Assembly (NCBI GenBank): GCA_035622755.1
Contig: DASPUU010000152.1
Location: 1-11,041 of the forward strand
DNA length: 11,041 bases
Direction of reading: 5' to 3'
Source of the DNA: JADGRA01 sp035622755
GTDB taxonomy: Bacteria; Myxococcota; Myxococcia; Myxococcales; Myxococcaceae
Below, in pieces: positions 1-7,412 of this stretch. The notes beneath the pieces were generated by a model that was given only the letters and a program-made list of their open reading frames with translations, did not search any database and had not been told where the DNA came from. The translations under genes and the position numbers were made by a program. Numbering within the stretch: the stretch's first letter is position 1; every line of letters begins with the position of its first letter.

Positions 1-230
1 ACGTAGATGAGCGGTGGGACGCCTTCCACGACGTCGCGGAAGACCACGCCCCCCCGGGCCATGACCCGGGCGATGAGGAAGAAATCGCTCTCGTCGACGT
101 TGACGATGCCCACCGGGACGCTCACCGCGCGCACCGCGCAGATGGCGAAGAGCAGCCAGAGCGGGGCCCAGCGACCGACCAGCCAGCGCAGGGGCGGATG
201 CTCGCCGGGGAGCTCGGACGTGGCGGACAT
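1..230 (-). CDS. Membrane glycosyltransferase (GT-C, ArnT/RgtA-like), N-terminal fragment
   Basis: Seen: reading leftward from an ATG at 230-228, the frame stays open to the window edge for 76 complete codons. The protein begins MSATSELPGEHPPLRW, followed by a hydrophobic helix at about residues 22-43 (WAPLWLLFAICAVRAVSVPV). The first outer loop then contains Asp46-Glu47 (NVDESDFF), and about 25 residues later EGVPPLIYV. Known: an Asp-Glu pair after TM1 and a P-P-L-x-Y motif where the loop returns to the membrane are typical of ArnT/GT83 and bacterial PMT-like enzymes. These transfer a sugar from a polyprenyl-phosphate donor to an acceptor on the periplasmic face. Inferred: donor and acceptor are unknown, but the GT2 enzyme at 4315-5418 could make the donor. 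The start lacks a clear Shine-Dalgarno sequence. The gene is divergent from the TolC-like gene. At least 400 residues, including most membrane helices, lie outside the window. The family call is fairly sure; the substrate is not. Confidence 0.72.
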   Translation of the reverse strand, partial: MSATSELPGEHPPLRWLVGRWAPLWLLFAICAVRAVSVPVGIVNVDESDFFLIARVMARGGVVFRDVVEGVPPLIY

Positions 231-293
231 CGCGGGGTGGGGGCCTAGCACGGGACGCACCACGCGAGGGCCTTGATCCCGCTGGGAGTGGGT
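231..293. promoter_or_regulatory. Divergent intergenic region between GT-C and TolC-like genes
   Basis: This short gap separates two start codons on opposite strands, so any promoters for both genes must lie here or overlap the coding ends. The sequence is G-rich, and I could not find a convincing -35/-10 pair in either direction. A GGGAG stretch at 284-288 sits 5 nt before the GTG at 294 and supports that start for the TolC-like gene. The regulatory role is inferred from gene orientation alone. Confidence 0.35.
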
Positions 294-1694
294 GTGTACA
301 CCCGCCGGCCACCCCAGCCCGCCGTGCTCGCCCTCCTCCTCGCCACGGTGCTCGCCGCGGACATCCCTCGCTGCGGGCCGCTCGACCTGGCCACCGCGCA
401 GGCCCTGGCCATCGCCCGGAGCGACGAGGTGGCCATCCGCAAGTCAGAGGTGCTCGCCGCCGAGGCGGACGTGGCGGTGGCGAAATCCATCAACTTCGTG
501 CCCGACTTCAATCTCCTCTTCCTCGGGGGCGTGGTGCCGGGCGCCAAGCTGGTCAGCGGGGCGAGCCCCAACGACATCACGGCCATCGCTGCCGGCAGCA
601 ACCGCGGGCTGACCGACGTCGGGGTCTTCGGCCGGGTCGAGGTCAACGTCGTCCAGCCCATCTACACCTTCGGCCGCATCGGAGCCGCCGGCGACGCCGC
701 CCGGGCCGGGCTCGGGGCCCGGCAGCAGCTGGTCCAGGAAAAGGTCAACGCCGTGCGCCAGCAGGCGCTGCAGCTGGTGATGGCCGCCACGCTGACCCGG
801 CGGCTGCTCGGGATCGTGGCCGACGTCGAGTCGGCCATGAAGGACGTCGACGCCCGGATGGCCCAGTCGCTCAAGGACAACGACGGCGAGGTCACCACCG
901 AGGACCGCTACCGGCTCGAGCTCTTCCGTTCCGAGCTGATGCAGAAGAAGGCCGATGCCGTCCGCGCGCAGACCCTGGCCCGGGCGGCCCTGGCCACGCT
1001 CATCGTCCTCCCCGAGCCGGACCTCCGGCTCAGGGAGGACCCGTTCCCCGACCTGGGCGAGGTCACACCCCCGGACCTGGTCGCCGCGCGGCTGGAGGCG
1101 GAGAAGGATCGCCCCGACATCCGGGCGCTGGACAAGGCCATCGAGGCCAAGCAGGCCGAGGTCCACGCCGCCTGGGCGGAGCAGTTCCCCCAGTTCTTCA
1201 TCGCCGGAACGTTCGCCTACTCCCGGGCGCCGGGCCGGGACATCGTCACCAACCCCTACGTCGGCGACTTCTTCAACGCGCTCACCGTCGGAGCCGCCGT
1301 CGGCTTTCGACAGAACCTGTCCTTCTACGTCCTCACCGCGAAGCTGGACAAGGCGGAGGCCGAGCTGCGGACCCTCAGACGCCAGCGCGAGGCCGCCTCG
1401 CACGGCGTGGACCTGGAGGTGGAGCAGGCGCACGCCGACCTGGTGGCGGCCATCGCCAAGCGCAAGGCGACGCGCGCGGCGCTCGCCGCCGGCAAGAGCT
1501 GGTTCCGGAGCGCCGGCCTCAACTTCGCCGTGGGAGTGGGGGACGCCAAGAATGTGGTCGACGCCTACACCGGCTACGCCAAGAGCCAGCTCGACGACGC
1601 CCAGGCCACCTATGACCTGTTCGTGGCCCAGGGACGCTTGAACCAGGTGCTCGGCCGCGGCGACCCGCCCGGGCCGGCGCCGTGCGTCCCGTGA
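294..1694 (+). CDS. TolC-family outer-membrane efflux protein
   Basis: Predicted outer-membrane channel of the OEP/TolC family (466 aa), which forms trimeric tunnels for type I secretion or efflux. From the GTG at 294 the protein opens with a basic stretch (YTRR) and a hydrophobic core (PAVLALLLATVLA), a good Sec signal peptide with cleavage plausible before ADIP. The two OEP repeats are visible. Repeat one runs from LATAQALAIARSDEVAIRKSE through the typical QPIYTFGRI motif into a long Ala/Gln/Arg-rich coiled-coil helix. Repeat two starts near RPDIRALDKAIEAKQAEV, passes a beta-strand stretch and ends in DAYTGYAKSQLDDAQATYDL. No lipobox cysteine is seen. The frame is also open from a TTG at 273 and a GTG at 288. 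I prefer 294 because GGGAG lies 5 nt upstream and it gives the cleanest signal peptide. The gene overlaps the exporter downstream, so the two are surely co-transcribed and probably work together. Family call strong, cargo unknown. Confidence 0.88.
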   Translation: MYTRRPPQPAVLALLLATVLAADIPRCGPLDLATAQALAIARSDEVAIRKSEVLAAEADVAVAKSINFVPDFNLLFLGGVVPGAKLVSGASPNDITAIAAGSNRGLTDVGVFGRVEVNVVQPIYTFGRIGAAGDAARAGLGARQQLVQEKVNAVRQQALQLVMAATLTRRLLGIVADVESAMKDVDARMAQSLKDNDGEVTTEDRYRLELFRSELMQKKADAVRAQTLARAALATLIVLPEPDLRLREDPFPDLGEVTPPDLVAARLEAEKDRPDIRALDKAIEAKQAEVHAAWAEQFPQFFIAGTFAYSRAPGRDIVTNPYVGDFFNALTVGAAVGFRQNLSFYVLTAKLDKAEAELRTLRRQREAASHGVDLEVEQAHADLVAAIAKRKATRAALAAGKSWFRSAGLNFAVGVGDAKNVVDAYTGYAKSQLDDAQATYDLFVAQGRLNQVLGRGDPPGPAPCVP

Positions 1695-4249
1695 CGCCCG
1701 CGCCCGGCGCCGCGGCCGGGCCGGAGATCCAGCCGGCGACCGGACCCATCGCCGCGCTGACGCGCGCCTCGCTGCGCCACCCGGGCCGGTTCCTGGTCTC
1801 GGCCACCCTGCTCTTCGCCCTCTCCTCCTGGCTCACGGTCAAGCTCTTCGGCGACATCCGTTCCTCCTTCCAGGAGCTGCTTCCGGCGGACATGCCCTCG
1901 GTGCAGCAGATCCAGGAGCTGGTGCGCCGCGTGGGCGGCGACGGCTCGGTGCTGGTGGTGGTGGAGTCGCTCGACGGCGCCGCCGGCCTGGGCCGGGCCG
2001 AGGCCATGGCCCGTGCCCTGGTCGAGGACTACCTCGCCCTCGGACCGGGAGTCATCCGCAGCATCGAGTGGAACGTCCGCGACACGGAGGCCTGGTACGC
2101 CGATCACTGGCCGCTCTTCCTCGGGCTGGACCGCCTGACCGAGGCGCGCGACGCCCTGGCCAGGGCGGTGGCCGAGCACAAGCGCCGCGCCAATCCGCTC
2201 ACCCTCGGGCTCGATGCCGAGGAGACCGGCCGGGACACGCTGGTCGTGGCGCGGGAGTTCGAGCCCTGGCTCGACCTTCACCAGCCCCTGCCAAGGGACC
2301 GGGTCCGCGAGAGCTTCGCCCGCTACCGGGACGGGATGCTCGTCCACCCGGACGGCGCCTCGGTCACGCTCAACGTCCGCCCCACCGGGACGTCGCTGGG
2401 AGTGGCCGAGGCGCGCGCGCTGGTGGAGCGGATGCGAGCGGTGGCCGAGCGGCATCGGCCCGAGCTCGACCGGGACCGCCTCCGGGTGGGCTTCGGCGGC
2501 AGCTTCCCGCTCTTCGTGGCCGAGTACAGCTCCATCGTCGGCGACGTGCGCAACACCGCGCTCCTCACGCTCGGGCTGGTGCTCGGCTCTCTCTTCCTCT
2601 TCTTCCGTGACGTTCGTTCCACGCTCTCCCTGGGCGTGGCGGTCCTCACTGGCGTGGCGGTCACCTTCGCCGTGACCTGGTTCGCCATCGGGCACCTCAA
2701 CACCCAGACGGCGTTCCTCGGCGCCATCGTGCTCGGCAACGGGATCAACTACGGCATCATCTACCTGGCCCGCGTGCGTCAGCTCCGGCGCGCCGGCGTG
2801 GGCCTCGAGCCGGCCTGCCTCGCCGGAGCCCGGGCGGCGTGGCGTGCGACGCTGCTCGCCTCGGCCGCCACCAGCCTCAGCTTCGGCATCCTCGTCCTGG
2901 CCGCCAACCGCGGCTTTCGCCACTTCGGCATCATCGGTGGCATCGGGATGCTCAGCTGCTGGGTCTTCACCTTCCTCCTCCTCCCGGCGCTACTCGCCGT
3001 CTGGGAGCGCCTTCGCCCGGTGCGCGCCGGGGCGCGCCCCGGCCCAAGGGCGTCGGCCGTCCCCGGCTGGCTGGAGCGGCTCTTCGCCCGGCCGCGGACG
3101 ATGGTCGCCGGGTTCGCCCTCCTCACGGTGGGCGCCGGCGCACTCTTTCTCCACTCCCTCCCGGTGGCCATCGAGCGGAACCTCAAGAACCTGACCAACG
3201 AGCTGAGGGGCCAGGACACGCTGCTGCGTGACCACGACCGCGCCCAGGCGGCGCTGGGCAAGAGCATCTCCGGCGCAGTGGCGCTCCTCGACTCGCCCGA
3301 GGAAGCGGAGGCCTTCTGCGCCGTGGTCCGGCGGCGCGTGGAGGACCCGCGCTACCACCCGGTCATCCAGGGCTGCGAGACGGTGCGCAGCGTGGTCCCC
3401 GCCGACCAGGAGGCCAAGCTCGGGGTGATCCGGGACCTGGCCCGCCGGCTCAGCGACGCGGTCATCGACTCCCTGCCCGAGGAGCAGCGCCCGCGAGCGC
3501 GCGCCGTCCGGGACGACCTCCGGGCCCAGGGGCCGCTCGGACTGGACCAGGCGCCGCACTCGCTCCTCGACCGCTTCCGGGAGCGCGACGGGACGGTGGG
3601 ACGGCTGGCGGTGGTCACCGCTCACCCGGACGCCCAGCTCGAGGAGGCGCCGCGGCTCAAGGCCTTCGTCGACGGCGTGCGCAACGTCCCGGTCGGAGCT
3701 CGCACCGTCGACGCCACCGGCGAGAACGTCATCTTCTCCGACCTCCTGCAGAACATCGACCGTGAGGGCCCGCTCACCACCGTCTTCTCCCTCCTCGGGG
3801 TCTGCCTCCTGGTGGCCCTCTTCCTGCGCAACGGCCGGACCAGCGCCGAGGTCATCGCCACGCTCGTCTGCGGGGTGGTGATCATGGGAGGAGTGGCGGC
3901 CCTCACCGGCCTGCACATCAACTTCCTGAACTTCGTCGTCTACCCGATCACCTTCGGCATCGCCGTGGACTACGGCGCCAACGTCGTGCTCCGGGCCGAG
4001 GAGCGCCGGGGCGCCGTGCTGCCGGCGCTGGTCGAGGTGGGGCCGGCGGTGATGCTCTGCTCCTGGACGACGACCATCGGGTACGGCTCGCTGATCATCG
4101 CCTCCAACCGAGCGCTGCGGTCCTTCGGCTGGTACGCGCTGCTCGGCGAGGTGGCCTGCCTGGCCACCGCCCTGCTCATGCTCCCGGCGTTCCTGCTCGT
4201 CGCCCGGCGCGGGGCGGTGCCGGTCCCGGCCCGCCCGGGCGAGAGCTGA
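1682..4249 (+). CDS. MMPL/RND-superfamily exporter (HpnN-like), 12 TM
   Basis: Predicted inner-membrane transporter (855 aa) with the duplicated RND/MMPL layout. TM1 is near residues 32-54, followed by a large periplasmic loop and TM2-6 at about 290-435. TM7 is near 473-495, followed by a second periplasmic loop and TM8-12 at about 700-835. The C-terminal TM4-equivalent carries the usual relay pair Asp763-Tyr764 in FGIAVDYGANVV. The N-terminal TM4 has Asn356-Tyr357 (GNGINYGIIYLAR) where most relatives have Asp. Known: relatives such as HpnN and MmpL proteins move lipids or other hydrophobic molecules using proton motive force. Inferred: export of an envelope lipid, glycolipid or similar compound, perhaps with the TolC-like protein. 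No membrane-fusion adaptor gene is adjacent. The start may be the GTG at 1682 (13-nt overlap) or the in-frame GTG at 1691, which gives a classic 4-nt GTGA overlap with the upstream stop. Neither has a clear Shine-Dalgarno. No hopanoid genes are in view, so the HpnN name is by resemblance only. Confidence 0.85.
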   Translation: MRPVTPAPGAAAGPEIQPATGPIAALTRASLRHPGRFLVSATLLFALSSWLTVKLFGDIRSSFQELLPADMPSVQQIQELVRRVGGDGSVLVVVESLDGAAGLGRAEAMARALVEDYLALGPGVIRSIEWNVRDTEAWYADHWPLFLGLDRLTEARDALARAVAEHKRRANPLTLGLDAEETGRDTLVVAREFEPWLDLHQPLPRDRVRESFARYRDGMLVHPDGASVTLNVRPTGTSLGVAEARALVERMRAVAERHRPELDRDRLRVGFGGSFPLFVAEYSSIVGDVRNTALLTLGLVLGSLFLFFRDVRSTLSLGVAVLTGVAVTFAVTWFAIGHLNTQTAFLGAIVLGNGINYGIIYLARVRQLRRAGVGLEPACLAGARAAWRATLLASAATSLSFGILVLAANRGFRHFGIIGGIGMLSCWVFTFLLLPALLAVWERLRPVRAGARPGPRASAVPGWLERLFARPRTMVAGFALLTVGAGALFLHSLPVAIERNLKNLTNELRGQDTLLRDHDRAQAALGKSISGAVALLDSPEEAEAFCAVVRRRVEDPRYHPVIQGCETVRSVVPADQEAKLGVIRDLARRLSDAVIDSLPEEQRPRARAVRDDLRAQGPLGLDQAPHSLLDRFRERDGTVGRLAVVTAHPDAQLEEAPRLKAFVDGVRNVPVGARTVDATGENVIFSDLLQNIDREGPLTTVFSLLGVCLLVALFLRNGRTSAEVIATLVCGVVIMGGVAALTGLHINFLNFVVYPITFGIAVDYGANVVLRAEERRGAVLPALVEVGPAVMLCSWTTTIGYGSLIIASNRALRSFGWYALLGEVACLATALLMLPAFLLVARRGAVPVPARPGES

Positions 4250-4252
4250 CTC

Positions 4253-4273
4253 GCGCGGCCCGGAGCGCCGCGC
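4253..4273 (+). terminator. Possible hairpin after the exporter gene
   Basis: Starting 4 nt after the exporter stop codon, GCGCGGC (4253-4259) can pair perfectly with GCCGCGC (4267-4273) across a 7-nt loop. It is not followed by a T-run, so it is not a standard intrinsic terminator. It may only slow polymerase or protect a 3' end, and in DNA this GC-rich it may be chance. The remaining gap up to 4314 holds the AGGGG (4306-4310) that may serve as ribosome binding site for the next gene. Confidence 0.3.
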
Positions 4274-4314
4274 CGCCGAGCTTGGGGGCCTCTCGTTGAG
4301 CCGGCAGGGGCACC

Positions 4315-5418
4315 GTGCTACCAGTGGGCCGGCACGGACCCATGCCAACCGACCCCTTGCGCCCTCCGCGCCCCCTCGCCCCGGTGGATCGCGCCCTCGA
4401 CGGTGCGCCGGAGGTGTCGGTGGTCATTCCTCTCTTCAACGAGGAGGGCAACGTCGAGCCGCTCCTCGACGAGCTGTTCGCCACGCTCGAGGGGCTTGGC
4501 TCCCGGTTCGAGGTGGTGGCCGTCGACGACGGCAGTCGCGACGGAACCTGGGCGGCGCTGGAGCGGGCCGCCGCCCGCAGGCCCGCGCTGCGCGTGCTGC
4601 GCTTCCGGCGCAACTTCGGCCAGACGGCGGCCATGTCCGCCGGCATCGACGCCGCCCGGGGCGCGGTCATCGTCCCCATGGACGGGGATCTCCAGAACGA
4701 CCCGGCCGACATCCCCCGGCTCCTCCAGCGCCTGGAGGGACGGCTCGCCGGCCATCCCGTCGAGGCGGTGGACGTGGTGAGCGGGTGGCGCCGGAACCGG
4801 CAGGACCGCGAGTGGGGCCGCAAGCTGCCCTCGCGCATCGCCAACCGGTTGATCAGCCTGGTTTCCGGCGTTCGCCTCCACGACTATGGGTGCTCGCTCA
4901 AGGCCTACCGGCGCGACGTGCTCCACGGCGTCCGGCTCTACGGTGAGATGCATCGCTTCATCCCGGTCTACGCCAGCTGGCAGGGGGCGCGGGTGGCCGA
5001 GCTGGTGGTCAACCATCGCTCCCGCCACACTGGCCGGAGCAAGTACGGCCTCGGCCGCACCGGCAAGGTCCTCCTCGATCTCCTGGTGGTGAAGTTCCTG
5101 GCCAGCTACACCACCAAGCCCATCTACCTCTTCGGGGGGTTCGGCCTGATCTCGCTCGGCCTCGCCGTCGCCTGCGGCGTCGCGGCCGTGGTCTACAAGC
5201 TGCTCGGGCTCAAGGACCTGGTGCAGACCCCGCTTCCCCTCCTGGCCGTGGCCTTCGCCCTGGCCGGTCTGCTCGCCCTGCTCATGGGGCTGCTGGCCGA
5301 GCTGCTCATCCGCACCTACTACGAATCGCAGGAGAAGCGGCCCTACCTGGTCACCGCCGAGCTCAACGCGCCGCGGCCCGCCCCGGCCGCCGTCGACCGG
5401 CGGGCGGGCACCGTCTAG
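4315..5418 (+). CDS. GT2 polyprenyl-phosphate sugar synthase (DPM1/ArnC/GtrB/RgtE-like)
   Basis: Predicted membrane-anchored family 2 glycosyltransferase (367 aa) that would transfer a sugar from a nucleotide donor to undecaprenyl or another polyprenyl phosphate on the cytoplasmic face. The catalytic domain opens at about residue 33 with EVSVVIPLFNEEGNVEPLL, then VVAVDDGSRDGT (Asp71-Asp72) and the metal-binding DXD-type Asp123-Gly-Asp125 in PMDGDLQNDPADIP. Further family signatures are LHDYGCSLKAYRRDV and HRFIPVYASWQGARV, followed by HTGRSKYGLGR. Two C-terminal helices, about 266-294 and 304-333, anchor the protein, as in GtrB and ArnC. The sugar cannot be read from sequence: glucose, mannose, galacturonate and aminoarabinose enzymes all look like this. 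The GTG start at 4315 has AGGGG 4 nt upstream. An in-frame ATG at 4342 would remove nine residues and equally keeps the whole domain. asnB follows after 33 nt, so co-transcription is likely. The product would be the natural donor for the GT-C enzymes in this window. Confidence 0.87.
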   Translation: MLPVGRHGPMPTDPLRPPRPLAPVDRALDGAPEVSVVIPLFNEEGNVEPLLDELFATLEGLGSRFEVVAVDDGSRDGTWAALERAAARRPALRVLRFRRNFGQTAAMSAGIDAARGAVIVPMDGDLQNDPADIPRLLQRLEGRLAGHPVEAVDVVSGWRRNRQDREWGRKLPSRIANRLISLVSGVRLHDYGCSLKAYRRDVLHGVRLYGEMHRFIPVYASWQGARVAELVVNHRSRHTGRSKYGLGRTGKVLLDLLVVKFLASYTTKPIYLFGGFGLISLGLAVACGVAAVVYKLLGLKDLVQTPLPLLAVAFALAGLLALLMGLLAELLIRTYYESQEKRPYLVTAELNAPRPAPAAVDRRAGTV

Positions 5419-5451
5419 CGGCGGCTCCCCCGGGACCGACGGCCCGTCCCC

Positions 5452-7395
5452 ATGTGTGGCATCGCCGGTGAAGTGCGCTTCGACGCTCCGCCCGACGCGG
5501 ACGCCGTGCGCCGGATGGCCGATGCGCTGGCCCACCGGGGACCCGATGCCGAGGGCTTCGCCGCCGATGGCACCGCGGCGCTCGGCCACCGGCGCCTGTC
5601 GATCCTGGACCTGGTTGGCGGGGTCCAGCCGATGCAGCGCGACGGCGTCACCCTCGTCTTCAACGGCCAGGCCTACGACTTCGCCGCGCTCCGCGCCGGC
5701 CTCGAGCGGAAGGGCCACCGCTTCACCACCCGCAGCGACACCGAGGTCGTCCTCCGCGCCTACCTGGAATGGGGGGAGGACGTCTTCCCGCACCTGGACG
5801 GGATGTTCGCCGTCGCGCTCTGGGATGCCCGGTCGCGCAAGCTCCTCCTCGGCCGCGACCGGATGGGAAAGAAGCCGCTCCACCTGGCGCTCGCCCAGCG
5901 GGGCCGCTGGCATGACTCCCTGCCCGCCGAGGGCGCCCCGGCCACTCCTGTGGACCGGCTGGTCTTCGGCTCCGAGCTCAAGGCGCTCGTCGCCCACGGC
6001 GGCGTCCCGCGCTCGCTCAGCCGCCCGGCGCTCATCGAGTACCTGGCCACCGAGGCCGTCCCCGCCCCGCGCACCATCTGGACCGAGGTCCACAAGCTTC
6101 CTCCGGCCCACGTCGCCGTCCTCGACGCCTCCGGCCTGCGCCTTCGCCGCTACTGGGAGCTTCCCGTGCCTCGCCCCTCGCCCGGCAGCCGGGACGCCGC
6201 CGCCGAGCTGCGCGGGCTCCTGGACTCCGCGGTGGCCAAGCGGCTGGTGGCCGACGTCCCGGTGGGCATCTTCCTCTCCGGGGGCATCGACTCCACCGCG
6301 CTCACCGCGCTGGCGGTCCGCCACGCTCCGCGCATCCACAGCTTCTCCATCGGCTTCGAGGAAGCCAGCTTCGACGAGTCGGCCCATGCCCGCCTCGCCG
6401 CCGATGCGCTCGGCACCGAGCACCACCTGGAGATGCTCTCCGGCCGGGCCTGCCTGGAGCTGCTCCCCTGCGCGGTCGACCAGCTCGACGAGCCCTTCGC
6501 CGACCCGAGCTACCTTCCCACCCACCTCCTCTCCCGCTTCGTGCGCCGGAGCGTGAAGGTGGCGCTCGCCGGCGACGGCGGCGACGAGCTCTTCGCCGGA
6601 TACGACCCGTTCCTCGCCCACCGCCCGGCGGCACTCCTGGCCCGGCTGCCCGGGCCGCTCCTCGGCTTCCTGGCCGGAGCGGCGGCGCGCCTTCCGGCGG
6701 CGGCGACCAACATGAGCTTCGACTTCCGGCTCAAGCAGCTCTTCCGCGGGCTCACCGCCCCCGCCTCGCTGCGCCACGCGGCGTGGATCGGCGCCTTCCT
6801 GCCGGAGGAGCTCGGCTCGGTGCTGCACCCGGACCTGCGCCCGCTGGCCCGCGAGGAGGTCGCCTACCGTGCCGTGCTGGCCGAGGCGGAGCGCGCCCAT
6901 CGCGCTGGCATCTCTCCCGGGTCGGTGGACGAGGCGCTTCGCTTCTACCTCACCGGCTACCTGGTCGATGACATCCTGGTGAAGGCCGACCGGGCGTCGA
7001 TGGCCGCCTCGCTGGAGGTGCGCGCCCCCTTCCTCGACACCCGGGTGGTGGAGTTCGCGGTGGGCCAGTCCTGGCAGGCCAAGCTCTCCCTCACCCGCAC
7101 CAAGGTCCTGCTCCGGAGCGCTCTCCGGGGCCTGGTTCCGGAGCCCATCCTCGCCCGACCGAAGAAGGGCTTCGGCATCCCGGTGGCGCAGTGGATCCGC
7201 GGTCCGCTCCGGCCGCTCTTCGAGGATCTCTTCTCGGAGTCCTCGCTCCGGCGGGCGGGGGTGTTCGCCCCGGAGCCGACCCGGGCGCTGCTCGAGCGTC
7301 ACCTGGGCGGCGCCGCCGATCTGCGCAAGCCGCTCTGGACGGCGGCCATGTTCCTCCTCTGGCAGAGGCGGTGGGCGGCCGGCGCGGGTCCCTAG
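5452..7395 (+). CDS. asnB: Glutamine-hydrolysing asparagine synthetase / AsnB-type amidotransferase
   Basis: Two-domain amidotransferase (647 aa). The N-terminal class II glutaminase domain starts MCGIAG, placing the nucleophile Cys2 directly after the initiator Met and fixing the ATG start. RGPD, HRRLSILD and RSDTEVVL follow. The C-terminal synthetase domain has the ATP-pyrophosphatase loop SGGIDST (276-282) and GDGGDELFAGY (from residue 374). Known: these enzymes release ammonia from glutamine and channel it to an acyl-adenylate, making asparagine or, in specialised members such as WbpS, amidating uronic acids in surface polysaccharides. Odd points: the glutamine-binding motif, normally Asn-Gly-Glu, reads Asn71-Gly72-Gln73. 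There is also an insertion of roughly 20 residues between MGKKPLHLA and LVFGSELKALV. The length and domain order also resemble amidotransferases of exosortase loci, but no exosortase is visible here. No Shine-Dalgarno is evident in the 33-nt spacer. Position behind a GT2 gene suggests an envelope-sugar role as an alternative to housekeeping asparagine synthesis. Confidence 0.9.
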   Translation: MCGIAGEVRFDAPPDADAVRRMADALAHRGPDAEGFAADGTAALGHRRLSILDLVGGVQPMQRDGVTLVFNGQAYDFAALRAGLERKGHRFTTRSDTEVVLRAYLEWGEDVFPHLDGMFAVALWDARSRKLLLGRDRMGKKPLHLALAQRGRWHDSLPAEGAPATPVDRLVFGSELKALVAHGGVPRSLSRPALIEYLATEAVPAPRTIWTEVHKLPPAHVAVLDASGLRLRRYWELPVPRPSPGSRDAAAELRGLLDSAVAKRLVADVPVGIFLSGGIDSTALTALAVRHAPRIHSFSIGFEEASFDESAHARLAADALGTEHHLEMLSGRACLELLPCAVDQLDEPFADPSYLPTHLLSRFVRRSVKVALAGDGGDELFAGYDPFLAHRPAALLARLPGPLLGFLAGAAARLPAAATNMSFDFRLKQLFRGLTAPASLRHAAWIGAFLPEELGSVLHPDLRPLAREEVAYRAVLAEAERAHRAGISPGSVDEALRFYLTGYLVDDILVKADRASMAASLEVRAPFLDTRVVEFAVGQSWQAKLSLTRTKVLLRSALRGLVPEPILARPKKGFGIPVAQWIRGPLRPLFEDLFSESSLRRAGVFAPEPTRALLERHLGGAADLRKPLWTAAMFLLWQRRWAAGAGP

Positions 7396-7397
7396 CC

Positions 7398-7411
7398 CGC
7401 GGGCCCCCGCG
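7398..7411. terminator. Possible bidirectional hairpin between convergent genes
   Basis: The 17-nt gap between the asnB stop and the converging glycosyltransferase stop is almost all G and C. It contains a near-perfect inverted repeat, CGCGGG (7398-7403) and CCCGCG (7406-7411). Its placement between two convergent 3' ends suits a shared terminator. There is no T-tract on either strand and the loop would be very short, so the call is weak. Confidence 0.25.
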
Positions 7412-7412
7412 C

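Noticed and set aside
1610..2923. Minus-strand frame of 437 codons, and similar ones at 444-1433 and 2990-4348
   Set aside because: They are antisense to the TolC and MMPL genes, with charged low-complexity translations typical of GC-rich shadows.
294..4249. A type I secretion or classical tripartite RND drug pump
   Set aside because: No ABC transporter or membrane-fusion protein is present, and the inner-membrane protein is MMPL/HpnN-like at 855 residues, shorter than the roughly 1000-1050 residues of AcrB-type pumps.
1682..4249. Hopanoid transporter hpnN as a firm gene name
   Set aside because: The architecture fits, but no hopanoid biosynthesis gene is in the window and the TM4 motif differs, so the symbol is not justified.
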